Source: Paenibacillus montanisoli (GTDB lineage: Bacteria; Bacillota; Bacilli; Paenibacillales; Paenibacillaceae). Taken from it: 64,000 nucleotides of DNA. This document shows positions 43,555 to 52,535 of the stretch, piece after piece (within the stretch, counting starts at the first letter, position 1; each line of letters starts with the position of its first letter). A program made the translations under genes and the position numbers. A model generated the notes under the pieces. It was not told the origin of the DNA and ran no database searches. It worked only from the letters and a program-made list of their open reading frames with translations. The DNA is taken from the NCBI RefSeq assembly GCF_003268025.1, contig NZ_QLUW01000001.1:248001-312000 (forward strand), given 5' to 3'.

Positions 43555-44487
43555 TTAGCTCGTCACTCGCAGCCGCCGGAAGGCTTCTTCGACAAACCAT
43601 CGGTGCCGCTCCCGCATCCTTCGCTCCGCGTCTTCGAGGAGCCCCCAGTGAGCAAGGCTCCCCGCCGGCCGCAGCGCGGCATAGAGCTCCCAATAGGGCA
43701 GATCGGTATAATCGATTCCGGACATTCGGGCTGTATAGGCGCGGGTGAAGGTCTCCATTGCATCAGGTCCGTATGCCCAAAGCAGCTCCAGCCTGCTGCC
43801 GGCTAGGTCGGACAGCGGATCGCCGACTGCCGCATCCTCCCAATCCAGAACGGCCGCTAACCGTCCATCCTGCCACAGCAGATTGCCCGGCCAATAGTCG
43901 CCGTGCAGCAGCGTGCCGCCATTTCGGCCGCGCAGCGGCCATGCCTCGAGCAATGCGGCTCGGATCCGGCTTTCGCTTAATGCCTCGTCCGGTACGGAAG
44001 GAGGATGATTAAGCTTCGCCCATGCGATTTCTTCATAGACGGGGAGGAAGGACAGGTCCGGAGCTTGGCAGCCGGCAAGGTGGATTTGCGACAGCACGGC
44101 GGCCATTTCGTCGACGGCCTGCTGATGCTGTCCTTCGGCTACAGCCGTCGCGCCCTCCACGTATCGGGTCACGACGCATGGCGAGCCGAGCAGTTCCCCG
44201 TCCGGATCGGCATAGAGCGCGCCGGGTACCGGCAGGCCCGCATCCTCAAGCTGGCGCAGCAGCTTGAATTCGTCCGCGGCTAGGCGGGGATTGCGGCGCA
44301 GGTCCGCAGCGCCGTGCTGCCGCACGACGCAGCGTGCCGTTTCGCCGTTTGGACGCCGCCATTCCAACAGCGTTACAACCGCGGAGACGCCGCCGCCCAG
44401 CTTTTGCGCGCGGAGAAAAGCGCTTCCCGGTTCAAGCGCGTTTACGAGCGGTGCCCATTTCTTTTTCTCATCGTCTGCCGCTGCCAT
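43555..44487 (-). CDS. APH-family kinase-like phosphotransferase
   Basis: Protein of 310 residues with the aminoglycoside-phosphotransferase/choline-kinase fold: a nucleotide-binding N-lobe (LGGGVSAVVTLLEW), the catalytic loop LLHGDYWPGNLLW with Asp and Asn, and the metal-binding Asp in VLDWEDAAVGDP. ATG follows AGAGGGGGTAACGG. Such genes are widespread in Gram-positive chromosomes and act on varied small molecules; nothing here points specifically to antibiotic resistance. It is divergent from the third two-component system. Confidence 0.87.
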   Translation of the reverse strand: MAAADDEKKKWAPLVNALEPGSAFLRAQKLGGGVSAVVTLLEWRRPNGETARCVVRQHGAADLRRNPRLAADEFKLLRQLEDAGLPVPGALYADPDGELLGSPCVVTRYVEGATAVAEGQHQQAVDEMAAVLSQIHLAGCQAPDLSFLPVYEEIAWAKLNHPPSVPDEALSESRIRAALLEAWPLRGRNGGTLLHGDYWPGNLLWQDGRLAAVLDWEDAAVGDPLSDLAGSRLELLWAYGPDAMETFTRAYTARMSGIDYTDLPYWELYAALRPAGSLAHWGLLEDAERRMRERHRWFVEEAFRRLRVTS

Positions 44488-44755
44488 AGCCGTTACCCCC
44501 TCTGCATGTTGATATCATCCATCATACCCGTCCGTCGGGGGCATGCCAAATCCAGTCGAAACCAATCGATCCCTGTCCGAGTTTAGGAGGGAAACCGCAA
44601 GTCTTGTCGAACTCTACCTAAGCGTTTACAAAGTGATTTCGATTGACCTGTTATAAGATAATATTAACCCATTGCCTGTCTCGAAACGACAGCGATAAGA
44701 TAGCAATACACTGGCATGAAGCCGCTTACACACAGGGAAAAAGGGTGATGAGAGC

Positions 44756-46399
44756 ATGTATCGGGTGCTGATCGTAGATGATGAGAAGGAAATCCGCGAA
44801 GGGCTGCGGCTTCGTTTTCCATGGGCGGACTTTGGCATCGGGCTCGATGAGGTGCATACGGCCGACGATGGCGAAAGCGCGCTGGAGCTGACGGAGCAGC
44901 TGAACCCTGACGTCATCGTGACGGATATTAAAATGAGCCGGATGTCCGGCCTCGAATTTATTCAATCCCTGCATCAGCAGGGGCATTTCTCTGGCAAGTC
45001 CGTCGTGATCAGCGGCTATGACGATTTCGATCTGGTGAAGCAGGCGATGCAGCTGGGCGCAATCGACTACGTGCTCAAGCCGATCAATATCGACGAGCTG
45101 ACGCAGGTCGTAAATAAGGCTCTCGGTCAAATCCGCGAGGAGCGGTTAGATAAGCAAAATAAGCTGCTGCTGGAGAGTCAGGTTCATTTTGCCCTGCCTA
45201 AAATGCAGGAGGAGGTCGTTCGCGAGGCGGCGGAGAACGAGTACAATCCGTACTGGGAATCGCGCATGATGCACAGGCTTGGCAATTTGCAGCTGGAGTG
45301 GCTGACGCAGCACAAGCTGGCGCTGATGCTGATCGAGGTGGACGATCTGAAGGCCATCGATCAAGGGCGGCTGTACCGCAAGGAGAAGGAGCTTGTCCTG
45401 TTTGGCATCGGCAATGTGGTGAAACAGACCTTGCAGGAGGAGTACCTGCATCCGGCCTGCATGTATAACGATGCGAAGTCGCGCTTCGTCATCGTGCTCA
45501 GCTGCAATCACCAAGAGCAGCTTGCGTATGTCAAAGAGATCGCCGTTACGTGTATCGAACGCATCAACGGCTACGTCAAAGTGAAAGTCAGCATCGGACT
45601 CGCCTCGACCGTCGGCGGCATCAAGCAGTTGTACAATATGCGCCAGGAAGCGGCGGATATTTTGGAGCAAAAGGCCGTTTACGGCGGCAACCGTCTGCTG
45701 CTTCGGCAGGATCTTGGCGTCGATGCGGAGTTTTCAGAGCCGTCTCTCGGCAACGTCAACGAGATGATGGACCTGATCCGCTACGGCTCGGACCGGGAGA
45801 TCCGGGAAGTGATGAGGTCGTTTGCCGATTTTGTCCGTGGTTGGGGCGCGACGAATATTAAGGATATTCAGCAAAAAATTTTCGAGTGGCTGCTGGAGCT
45901 GTTCAAGAAGGCGGTCGCCGCCGGCTGGAAGGAGCGCGGCTGGGAACGCAATCCGATTGCGATCTGGGATCGGCTGGAGCAGTACGATACGCTCGATTCA
46001 CTGCGCATTCAGGTGGAAAGCTACCTCATCGTGATCGCTGCGGATTTCCGTAAGCACTTGGTGCCGCAAAGCCAGATTATTTCGGAGGCGGAGAAGGTCA
46101 TCCAGCGCAATTACGCGGACAACTTGACGCTGCACACCGTTTCGCAGGAGGTTCATGTGACGCCGGTCTGGCTGAGCAAGCTGTTCAAGAAGGAGAAGCA
46201 GCAGACGTTCCTGGAGTACTTGACCGAGGTGCGGATCGAGAAGGCGAAGGAGATGCTAGGCGACGTCGGCAACAAGATTTATCAGGTGTCGCAGGAGGTC
46301 GGGTACCGGGATCCGGTTCATTTTACGAAACTGTTCAAGAAGAATGTGGGTCATACGCCGAAAGAATACCGGAAGCTGAGAGGAATCATCGATGAGTAG
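44756..46399 (+). CDS. YesN-type response regulator, REC plus AraC HTH
   Basis: Regulator of 547 residues. Receiver domain 3-122 with phospho-acceptor Asp57 in VIVTDIKM and Lys in DYVLKPI; middle domain; AraC helix-turn-helix at about 445-545 (VSQEVHVTPVWLSKLFKKEK and VSQEVGYRDPVHFTKLFKK). ATG follows AAAAAGGGTGATGAGAGC. Unlike the two other systems in this window, the regulator gene comes first and its stop overlaps the kinase start by 8 bp. A partial cre-like sequence (TAAGCGTTTACA) lies 126 bp upstream. Confidence 0.94.
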   Translation: MYRVLIVDDEKEIREGLRLRFPWADFGIGLDEVHTADDGESALELTEQLNPDVIVTDIKMSRMSGLEFIQSLHQQGHFSGKSVVISGYDDFDLVKQAMQLGAIDYVLKPINIDELTQVVNKALGQIREERLDKQNKLLLESQVHFALPKMQEEVVREAAENEYNPYWESRMMHRLGNLQLEWLTQHKLALMLIEVDDLKAIDQGRLYRKEKELVLFGIGNVVKQTLQEEYLHPACMYNDAKSRFVIVLSCNHQEQLAYVKEIAVTCIERINGYVKVKVSIGLASTVGGIKQLYNMRQEAADILEQKAVYGGNRLLLRQDLGVDAEFSEPSLGNVNEMMDLIRYGSDREIREVMRSFADFVRGWGATNIKDIQQKIFEWLLELFKKAVAAGWKERGWERNPIAIWDRLEQYDTLDSLRIQVESYLIVIAADFRKHLVPQSQIISEAEKVIQRNYADNLTLHTVSQEVHVTPVWLSKLFKKEKQQTFLEYLTEVRIEKAKEMLGDVGNKIYQVSQEVGYRDPVHFTKLFKKNVGHTPKEYRKLRGIIDE

Positions 46400-48227
46400 C
46401 TATTCGCTGGAACAGGCGGCTTCCTTGCGCAATAAAGTGATCGCCATGTTTTTTATGATCATTATCGTGCCTTTCCTGCTGTTTGCTTACTACGCGCATA
46501 TCAAGTCGGTGGAGGGGATCTCGAACGCGAACGCCTCCTTCTCGATGGACTATATGCTTCAATCCAAGAAGAATTTGGACCGCTACTTGAACCAGTTGAA
46601 CGAGCAGATTAACGGCATTATCGGGAATCCGAAGTTCCAGCAGCTCATGGAGCAGTCGATGACGCCGGAGAGTGACGAGAGCGCGTTCATCTCCGGAATG
46701 ACGCTGCTGCTCGACCAGTCCAAGTCGCAGGTCGACGCGTTCCGGGTGCGGGTTTTTCCCATCAATCCGTACGATCATCCGATATACATCAACACGCTGG
46801 ATGAGCCCAAAGACTTCGAGACCAGCAGCTGGTTCAAGGCGGCGCAGAAGACGGTGACGCCGATGTGGCATCTGTTCATGCCGGAGGAGAGCACGTATTT
46901 CCGCCCCATGCTTTCGAAGATCAAGCGCTTTACCGGGCTGAACGACCAAATTCCGCGCGGGATCGTCATTACCGATTTGACGGAGGATCAGCTGAAGCGC
47001 TACCTCTTGCCGTCGCAGCGGATGAAGGGACAGCGGATGTTTCTGTTGACGCGCAGCGGGTATGTTCTGTATGACTCGGCGGATAACGAGCAGGCCGGCA
47101 AGCTGATTCGTTCGGCGCCTTTGATCGAATCGATTGCGGGCTCGACGCAGAAGGCGGAGACGCTCACGATTGATGGGGAAAAGCAGCTCGTAACGTACGT
47201 GAAGCTCGACGCAGAGCCGTGGATGCTTGTCAGTACGACGCCGCTTGAGCAGCTGACGCATCCGATTCAGGAGATGGATAAGGTGCTGGTGCTCTTCCTG
47301 ATCATTTATTTGATCTGCTGCATCGGCGTCGTCATCTATATCACGCTCTATTTCACCCATCCGCTTCACCGGCTGGTGCGCTCCATGCGCAAGCTGGAGT
47401 CCGGCGAATTCCAGTTCGTGCTGCCGCCATCGGTCCGGCGGGACGAGATCGGCTGGCTGTACCGCGGGTTCAACAACATGACCGGCAAAATCCAGCAGCT
47501 GCTTGACCAGACGACGCAGGCCGAGCGGACGAAGAAGGAGCTGGAGTTTCAGGTGCTGAGTCACCAGATCAACCCGCATTTTCTGTACAATACGCTGGAG
47601 TCGATCCGCTGGAAGGCGGAGTACCATAACATGACGGACATTAGCGAGATGGTCTCGTCGCTCGGCAATTTGCTGCGTTTGAGTTTGAATCAAGGCAAGG
47701 AGATCACGACCGTTTCACGCGAAATCGAGCAGGTGAAGGCATATGTGCGGATCGAGCAGGCGCGACTCGGCAGCCAGGTTCGCTTCCTGATCTCGATCGA
47801 TGACGAGGTGCTGCATGCGCCGTTTCTGCGCCTGCTGCTGCAGCCGCTGGTGGAGAATGCGATCCATCACGGCATCCGCTTAAACCCCGAAAAGGGGAAG
47901 ATCATGCTCACCGGCCGCAGGGAGGGAATGGATATGGTCATTGAGCTCAATGACAATGGACAGGGCATCCCGGAGGCGGTTTTGCGGGAGCTGATGCTGG
48001 CGGACGAGAAGGCGGTGCCGGTTGCCGGAGGCGGTGGCAGCGGTGGCGGTGGCGGTGGTGCCGCAGTCATCGCCAAGCGCCGCGGCGTCGGGCTGGGCAA
48101 CGTAAATGACCGGCTGAAGCTGTATTTCGGCGACGCCTACACGCTGCAGATCGAATCCCGCGCCGGCGCCGGGACGCGGATCGTGCTGCGGCACCCGATT
48201 ATGGAGCCGCAGGAGGAGCGGGCTTAG
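46392..48227 (+). CDS. YesM-type sensor histidine kinase with Gly-rich insertion
   Basis: Kinase of 611 residues. Transmembrane helices at about 15-35 and 298-320 flank an extracellular sensor domain; HAMP at about 321-375; phospho-acceptor His396 in QINPHFLYNTLES; HATPase_c with LVENAIHHGI and ELNDNGQGIPE. An eleven-residue run of ten Gly and one Ser (546-556) interrupts the ATP-lid region just before the G2 box RRGVGLGNVNDR. The run is encoded by a GGN-rich stretch, suggesting slippage expansion; whether it alters activity is unknown. A terminator follows at 48255. Confidence 0.94.
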   Translation: MSSYSLEQAASLRNKVIAMFFMIIIVPFLLFAYYAHIKSVEGISNANASFSMDYMLQSKKNLDRYLNQLNEQINGIIGNPKFQQLMEQSMTPESDESAFISGMTLLLDQSKSQVDAFRVRVFPINPYDHPIYINTLDEPKDFETSSWFKAAQKTVTPMWHLFMPEESTYFRPMLSKIKRFTGLNDQIPRGIVITDLTEDQLKRYLLPSQRMKGQRMFLLTRSGYVLYDSADNEQAGKLIRSAPLIESIAGSTQKAETLTIDGEKQLVTYVKLDAEPWMLVSTTPLEQLTHPIQEMDKVLVLFLIIYLICCIGVVIYITLYFTHPLHRLVRSMRKLESGEFQFVLPPSVRRDEIGWLYRGFNNMTGKIQQLLDQTTQAERTKKELEFQVLSHQINPHFLYNTLESIRWKAEYHNMTDISEMVSSLGNLLRLSLNQGKEITTVSREIEQVKAYVRIEQARLGSQVRFLISIDDEVLHAPFLRLLLQPLVENAIHHGIRLNPEKGKIMLTGRREGMDMVIELNDNGQGIPEAVLRELMLADEKAVPVAGGGGSGGGGGGAAVIAKRRGVGLGNVNDRLKLYFGDAYTLQIESRAGAGTRIVLRHPIMEPQEERA

Positions 48228-48254
48228 GCACCGTGTATGAATAGAGAGAGGGAG

Positions 48255-48290
48255 GGCATTATCCCGGGGAGCGGGGTAATGCCTTTTGTT
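48255..48290 (+). terminator. Terminator of the regulator/kinase operon
   Basis: GGCATTATCCC pairs with GGGGTAATGCC, followed by TTTTGTTT. It lies 28 bp after the kinase stop and directly before the 51-bp repeat array. Confidence 0.8.
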
Positions 48291-48308
48291 TACCCGTTGT
48301 ACGAGGAA

Positions 48309-48637
48309 GAAGAGCTCTGGGAGCACTACAAACGCCGAGATGGAGCGATTTGTGAGAAAGAAGAGCTCTGGGAGCATCACAAACGCCGAGATGGAGAGAT
48401 TTGTGAGGAAGAAGAGCTCTGGAAGCACTACAAACGCCGAGATGGAGCGATTTGTAAGAAAGAAGAGCTCTGGGAGCACTACAAACGCCGAGATGGAGCG
48501 ATTTGTAAGAAAGAAGAGCTCTGGAAGCACTACAAACACCGAGATGGAGCGATTTGTAAGAAAGAAGAGTTCTGGGAGCACTACAAACGCCGAGATGGGA
48601 CGTTTCGCGAGAAAGAAGAGTTCTGGGAGCATCACAT
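48309..48637. repeat. 51-bp tandem repeat array, six full copies plus a partial
   Basis: Units start at 48309, 48360, 48411, 48462, 48513, 48564 and 48615 (the last partial), each beginning GAAGAG(C/T)TCTGG and ending near GATTTGTNAGNAA. Copies differ at only a few bases. Since 51 is a multiple of three and the unit lacks stops, several frames on both strands are open, but none has a ribosome site, and the plus-strand frame would begin inside the kinase terminator. Each unit holds a small GCTC-TGG-GAGC hairpin. The array sits between a terminator and the ABC promoter region (48640-48767). It is related to the array at 54664. Confidence 0.9.
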
Positions 48638-48767
48638 TGTCCTATAGAGTAATACCCCCACCGCACAGGCCAAATTTACACCACAAAGTTTAATTTTGGC
48701 TCATAGTACCCTGAAAGCCCTTACAGTATGATTAAACCAACACCGAACAAGAAAGGTAAGAACGCCG

Positions 48768-49757
48768 ATGAAATTGAACAGCGAAGCTATAAACAAACCG
48801 CAATCGCTGCCTGCATCCGCCACCGTCTATCGCAGAAGGTCGGGCTTCCTGCGCGATCTGAAGAGCAACCACTCGCTCTACATCATGTTTTTGCCGGTCG
48901 GCATCCTGCTGCTCATCTTTAATTATTGGCCGCTCGCAGGCCTCATCATCGCCTTCAAAAACTTTGACTTCAGCAGAGGCATCTTCGGCAGCCCCTGGGC
49001 TCAGCCGATCCTGAACAACTTCGACTACCTGCTCTCCTCCGACGCCGCTGCCAGGGCGGTGCGGAACACGATTTTGCTAAACGGGTTGTTTATCGCCGTC
49101 GGGCTCGTATTCGAAGTCGGACTGGCTCTGATGCTGAACGAGGTGCGCAACAAATATTTTAAACGGATTACGCAGTCGATCACTTTCCTGCCCTTCTTCA
49201 TCTCTTGGATCGTCGTCGGCGTCTTCACCTACAACCTGTTGAACTACGAGAACGGAGCCATCAACCGGATCGTCGAGTGGATGGGATTCCAGCCGATCGA
49301 CTTCTACAGCGAAGCCTCGCTATGGCCGCTAATCCTGACCATCGCCATCCGGTGGAAGGTCACCGGCTACGGAACGATTATCTACTTAGCAGCGCTCACG
49401 GGCATTGACAACAGCTATTACGAAGCCGCCTCCATCGACGGCGCTTCGCGGTGGCAGCAAATTCGCTACATTAGCATTCCGATGCTGAAGCCGACAATCA
49501 TCATTCTGACGCTTCTTGCGGTCGGACGCATCATGAATGCGGATTTCGGCATGTTCTACGCGATGGTTGGCGATGCGAGCCTCCTATACCCAACAACGGA
49601 CGTAATCGACACGCTGGTATATCGCAGCTTAAGGAAATCCGGCGACATCGGCATGGCCTCGGCAGCCGGCTTCATCCAATCGGTCGTCGCGTTCATCCTG
49701 GTGCTCGGCAGCAACTATGCCGCACGCAAAGTCGACAAAGACTCCGCGATTTTCTAA
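48768..49757 (+). CDS. Polysaccharide/sugar ABC permease, LplB type
   Basis: Membrane permease of 329 residues with about six helices. EAA loop YEAASIDGASRWQQIRYISI near 220; the LplB-type NADFGMFYAMVGDAS near 262. ATG preceded by GAAAGGTAAGAACGCCG. It is the first gene of the third ABC operon, which must start from a promoter in 48640-48767, since a terminator and the repeat array separate it from the kinase gene. It pairs with the permease 30 bp downstream. Confidence 0.93.
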   Translation: MKLNSEAINKPQSLPASATVYRRRSGFLRDLKSNHSLYIMFLPVGILLLIFNYWPLAGLIIAFKNFDFSRGIFGSPWAQPILNNFDYLLSSDAAARAVRNTILLNGLFIAVGLVFEVGLALMLNEVRNKYFKRITQSITFLPFFISWIVVGVFTYNLLNYENGAINRIVEWMGFQPIDFYSEASLWPLILTIAIRWKVTGYGTIIYLAALTGIDNSYYEAASIDGASRWQQIRYISIPMLKPTIIILTLLAVGRIMNADFGMFYAMVGDASLLYPTTDVIDTLVYRSLRKSGDIGMASAAGFIQSVVAFILVLGSNYAARKVDKDSAIF

Positions 49758-49787
49758 CCAGCTTACAAGAGGAGGGACATCACCAAC

Positions 49788-50672
49788 ATGCCGGTCAAAC
49801 GGATCTCGCTATCACAAACGATCATTATCGCGATCATCTCCCTGTTCAGCTTAGCCTGCCTGATTCCTTTTCTCATGGTCATTACCGGCTCGCTCGCAAC
49901 GGAGAACGATATTATCAACAACGGCTATTCGCTGTTCCCGAAGAGCATCACCTTCATGTCCTATAAAATCCTGCTGCTCGGCTCGAACCGCATCATTGAC
50001 GCCTACGGCATCAGCTTGCTCGTCACGGTTGCGGGGACGCTGCTCTCGGTCTTGGTGACCAGCTTGGGCGGCTACGTCATGGCGCGGCGCTCGTTCAAGT
50101 ACCGCAACATTCTCTCCGTCTATGCCATCATTACCATGCTGTTCAGCGGCGGGCTGGTGCCTTGGTATATCGTCTGCGTCAACTACCTGCATCTGAAGGA
50201 CACGCTTTTGGCGATGATTCTGCCTCCGCTCGCAAACGCGTTCAACATGTTTCTGATTCGCAACTTCCTGCTTTCCATCCCGGAGGACATCTATGAATCG
50301 GCCAAAATGGACGGCGCCAGCGAGTACCGCATCTATGCCCAGCTGATCATGCCGCTCTCCAAGCCGGTGCTCGCCACCGTCGGATTGTTCGTCGCGCTGG
50401 GGTATTGGAACGACTGGTTCCTCGGCCTGATGTTCGTCGATAAGCAGGAGCTTCAGCCGCTTCAGCTGCTCCTCAGGACGCTCGTCTCCAATGTCGAGTT
50501 CCTGCGAAGCTCGAGCAATGCCGCCGACATGCAGCGCATATCCGCACAGCTGCCATCCGAATCGATCAAGATGGCGCTGACGGTCGTCACTATCGGCCCG
50601 ATCGTGTTTTTGTATCCGTTCCTGCAGCGGTATTTTGTACAAGGCTTGATGGTCGGCGCGGTTAAAGGATAA
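49788..50672 (+). CDS. Carbohydrate ABC permease, LplC/YtcP type
   Basis: Partner permease of 294 residues with about six helices. EAA-like loop ESAKMDGASEYRIYAQLIMP; MLFSGGLVPWYIVCVNYL near 120 and YWNDWFLGLMFVD near 205; C-terminal VQGLMVGAVKG. ATG after AGGAGGGACATCACCAAC. The binding-protein gene follows after 80 bp. Assignment is firm; the substrate is probably a sugar acid or its oligomer, judging from the dehydratase genes downstream. Confidence 0.93.
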   Translation: MPVKRISLSQTIIIAIISLFSLACLIPFLMVITGSLATENDIINNGYSLFPKSITFMSYKILLLGSNRIIDAYGISLLVTVAGTLLSVLVTSLGGYVMARRSFKYRNILSVYAIITMLFSGGLVPWYIVCVNYLHLKDTLLAMILPPLANAFNMFLIRNFLLSIPEDIYESAKMDGASEYRIYAQLIMPLSKPVLATVGLFVALGYWNDWFLGLMFVDKQELQPLQLLLRTLVSNVEFLRSSSNAADMQRISAQLPSESIKMALTVVTIGPIVFLYPFLQRYFVQGLMVGAVKG

Positions 50673-50752
50673 CACACGCAAGCCACAACTATAGCGGTGC
50701 CGTCAAAAACGCGCCGGATAGTATATAACAAACTCAAGGGGAGAGGTACACG

Positions 50753-52348
50753 ATGAAGAAGATGCGCTCCAAGCTTCCGCTGCTGCTCGCGATTGTACTG
50801 ATGCTGAGTCTGGTTCTCTCGGCATGCAGTTCGGGCAATGACAACGGCAATTCGAATGGCAATTCGTCCGGCTCGGAGACCGGCAATTCCACGAACGCGG
50901 CGAAAGACGATTCGGGCAATGCTGCGGCCGACAATACGGCCAAGGAGCAAGAGGAAGTGACGCTGAAGTTCTATTTTGGCGGCGATAAGAAAGCGGCTAC
51001 GGACGAAGTATGGTCGGCCGTCAGCGATTATGTGAAATCAAAAGGCCTCAACGTCAAATTCGATATCAACTTCATCCCGTTCGGCGACTTTAAGGACAAA
51101 ATGCTCGTTATGGCCGCTTCCGGCGACAAATGGGACATGAACTTCGACGGCGACTGGCTGTCTTACAAGCAAATGGCAGCAAAAGGCTCCTACATGGCGC
51201 TTAACGACCTGCTTCCGAAATATGCGCCGAACCTTTACAAGAAATATCAAGAGCAAGGCACGCTTGCAGCTGCGACAGTCAACGGCCAAATCGTCGGTCT
51301 TCCTTGGACGATGAGCATGAACCAGCGTAAATACGCCGTATGGCGGGTCGACCTGACAGACAAAGCAGGCATAACGCCGGCGGTAGATTCGATCAAAACA
51401 ATCGAAGACCTCGACGCGTTCCTGCACCAACTGAAAGAAGCGTATCCGAAGGATAAACTGTCCCGTTCCACGCCGCTTGGCATCTACATGGAGCGCGACG
51501 AGTGGGTTGACCTGGGCTTCCACGGCATGGGCTTCTACCTGAACGATCCGGACGTGAAGATTCAACCGGTGGAGCAACAGCCGTTCTACAAAGAAGCGGC
51601 ACTGATGGCGAAAAAATGGTACGACGACGGCATCATCAACCGCGATGCGATGATCGACAAAGAAGACGGCGCGGCACAATGGAGAAACGGCAAAATGTTC
51701 TACACCGACTCCTCGCACGAATGGGTGTACGCGAACCCAGGCTTTGCGGATCCGTCCTACAAGCTGTCGAGCTCGCTGCTTTACCCGGATAAGAAATACG
51801 TGAACCGTACGGCGCTCGCGAACGTGATGGCGATCAACCGCAACTCCGAGCACGCGGACCGCGTCCTGCAGTTCCTGGATATGCTGGAAACCGACAAAAC
51901 GCTGTATGACCTTGTCCAATACGGTATCGAGGGCAAAACATACGTGCTGGACGGCGAAACGGCCAACTATCCGGAAGGCATGCAAACGACGACGTCCAAC
52001 TACATGGAGTGGGGCGGCCAATGGGCGCTGTGGAAGCCGCAATTCATGCGTCCGAACCCTGCCTACGGCAAAGATTTCTGGGTGAAAGAGGCAGAATTCG
52101 CAGCGCTGCCGGTTAACGTAAACTCGCCGGTTGACGGTCTGTTCATCTCCGAGGACAACATTAAGAACGAAGTGGCGAAGCGCGACCAAGCGATCGAGGA
52201 ATTCCACAAGCCGATCGAGTACGGCAACGCGAAGGATGTTGACAAAGCGGTAGCGGATTATATCGAGAAGCAGAAGGCGAACGGCCTTGACAAAATCATT
52301 GCCGAAGCGCAGAAGCAAATCGACGAGTACTTGGCTGCGAAGAAATAA
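50753..52348 (+). CDS. Large solute-binding lipoprotein (LplA-type)
   Basis: Binding protein of 531 residues. Signal peptide with the lipobox VLSACSSG (Cys24), then a long Asn/Ser/Gly linker to about 65. The mature part includes MAASGDKWDMNFDGDWLSYK and GLPWTMSMNQRKYAVWRVDL, the usual positions for ligand contacts, and a Lys/Gln-rich end. ATG follows AGGGGAGAGGTACACG. It ends with a strong terminator at 52353, so the enzyme genes downstream belong to a separate or read-through transcript. Confidence 0.93.
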   Translation: MKKMRSKLPLLLAIVLMLSLVLSACSSGNDNGNSNGNSSGSETGNSTNAAKDDSGNAAADNTAKEQEEVTLKFYFGGDKKAATDEVWSAVSDYVKSKGLNVKFDINFIPFGDFKDKMLVMAASGDKWDMNFDGDWLSYKQMAAKGSYMALNDLLPKYAPNLYKKYQEQGTLAAATVNGQIVGLPWTMSMNQRKYAVWRVDLTDKAGITPAVDSIKTIEDLDAFLHQLKEAYPKDKLSRSTPLGIYMERDEWVDLGFHGMGFYLNDPDVKIQPVEQQPFYKEAALMAKKWYDDGIINRDAMIDKEDGAAQWRNGKMFYTDSSHEWVYANPGFADPSYKLSSSLLYPDKKYVNRTALANVMAINRNSEHADRVLQFLDMLETDKTLYDLVQYGIEGKTYVLDGETANYPEGMQTTTSNYMEWGGQWALWKPQFMRPNPAYGKDFWVKEAEFAALPVNVNSPVDGLFISEDNIKNEVAKRDQAIEEFHKPIEYGNAKDVDKAVADYIEKQKANGLDKIIAEAQKQIDEYLAAKK

Positions 52349-52352
52349 ACGG

Positions 52353-52386
52353 AAATCCGCGCCTTGAGTAAAGGCGCGGATTTTTA
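52353..52386 (+). terminator. Rho-independent terminator of the third ABC operon
   Basis: AAATCCGCGCCTT pairs with AAGGCGCGGATTT around GAGTA and is followed by TTA. It lies 5 bp past the binding-protein stop. Confidence 0.92.
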
Positions 52387-52535
52387 TGCCGGGAAAAACG
52401 TAGGTTGAAGAAGGTGCAGAGGAGCTTGTTCAAGAAAGGTATAACGGAAACACTTCGTACTCAACGACATCCTTGGGCACAGTCACCATCTATAACGACA
52501 TGCACCTCCAGGTGCAGGAATCGGAGGATCAGACA

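Noticed and set aside
43555-44487. Aminoglycoside resistance gene
   Set aside because: The fold is shared by many small-molecule kinases and no resistance-specific features are visible.
44619-44630. cre site upstream of the third response regulator
   Set aside because: TAAGCGTTTACA matches only part of the consensus (the first two positions fail) and was kept only as a remark in the gene entry.
46386-47693. 435-codon minus-strand frame
   Set aside because: Antisense to the third kinase; composition typical of GC-driven shadow frames.
48309-48637. CRISPR array
   Set aside because: Units are contiguous 51-bp tandem copies without unique spacers, and no cas genes are present.
48237-48647. Repetitive 136-codon plus-strand frame (EELWEHYKRRDG...) as a protein gene
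   Set aside because: It starts inside the terminator of the kinase operon, has no ribosome site, and several frames on both strands are open only because the 51-bp unit is stop-free.
51038-52318. 426-codon minus-strand frame
   Set aside because: Antisense shadow of the third binding-protein gene, caused by high GC at third codon positions; no start signal.
52501-52516. Palindrome TGCACCTCCAGGTGCA as an operator
   Set aside because: It is a perfect 16-bp palindrome just upstream of the ManD-like start, but a single copy with no second site, so I could not support a regulatory claim.
52473-52535. Earlier TTG start for the ManD-like gene
   Set aside because: It adds 21 residues not seen in the family and lacks a ribosome site, whereas GTG 52536 has CGGAGGA at ideal spacing.
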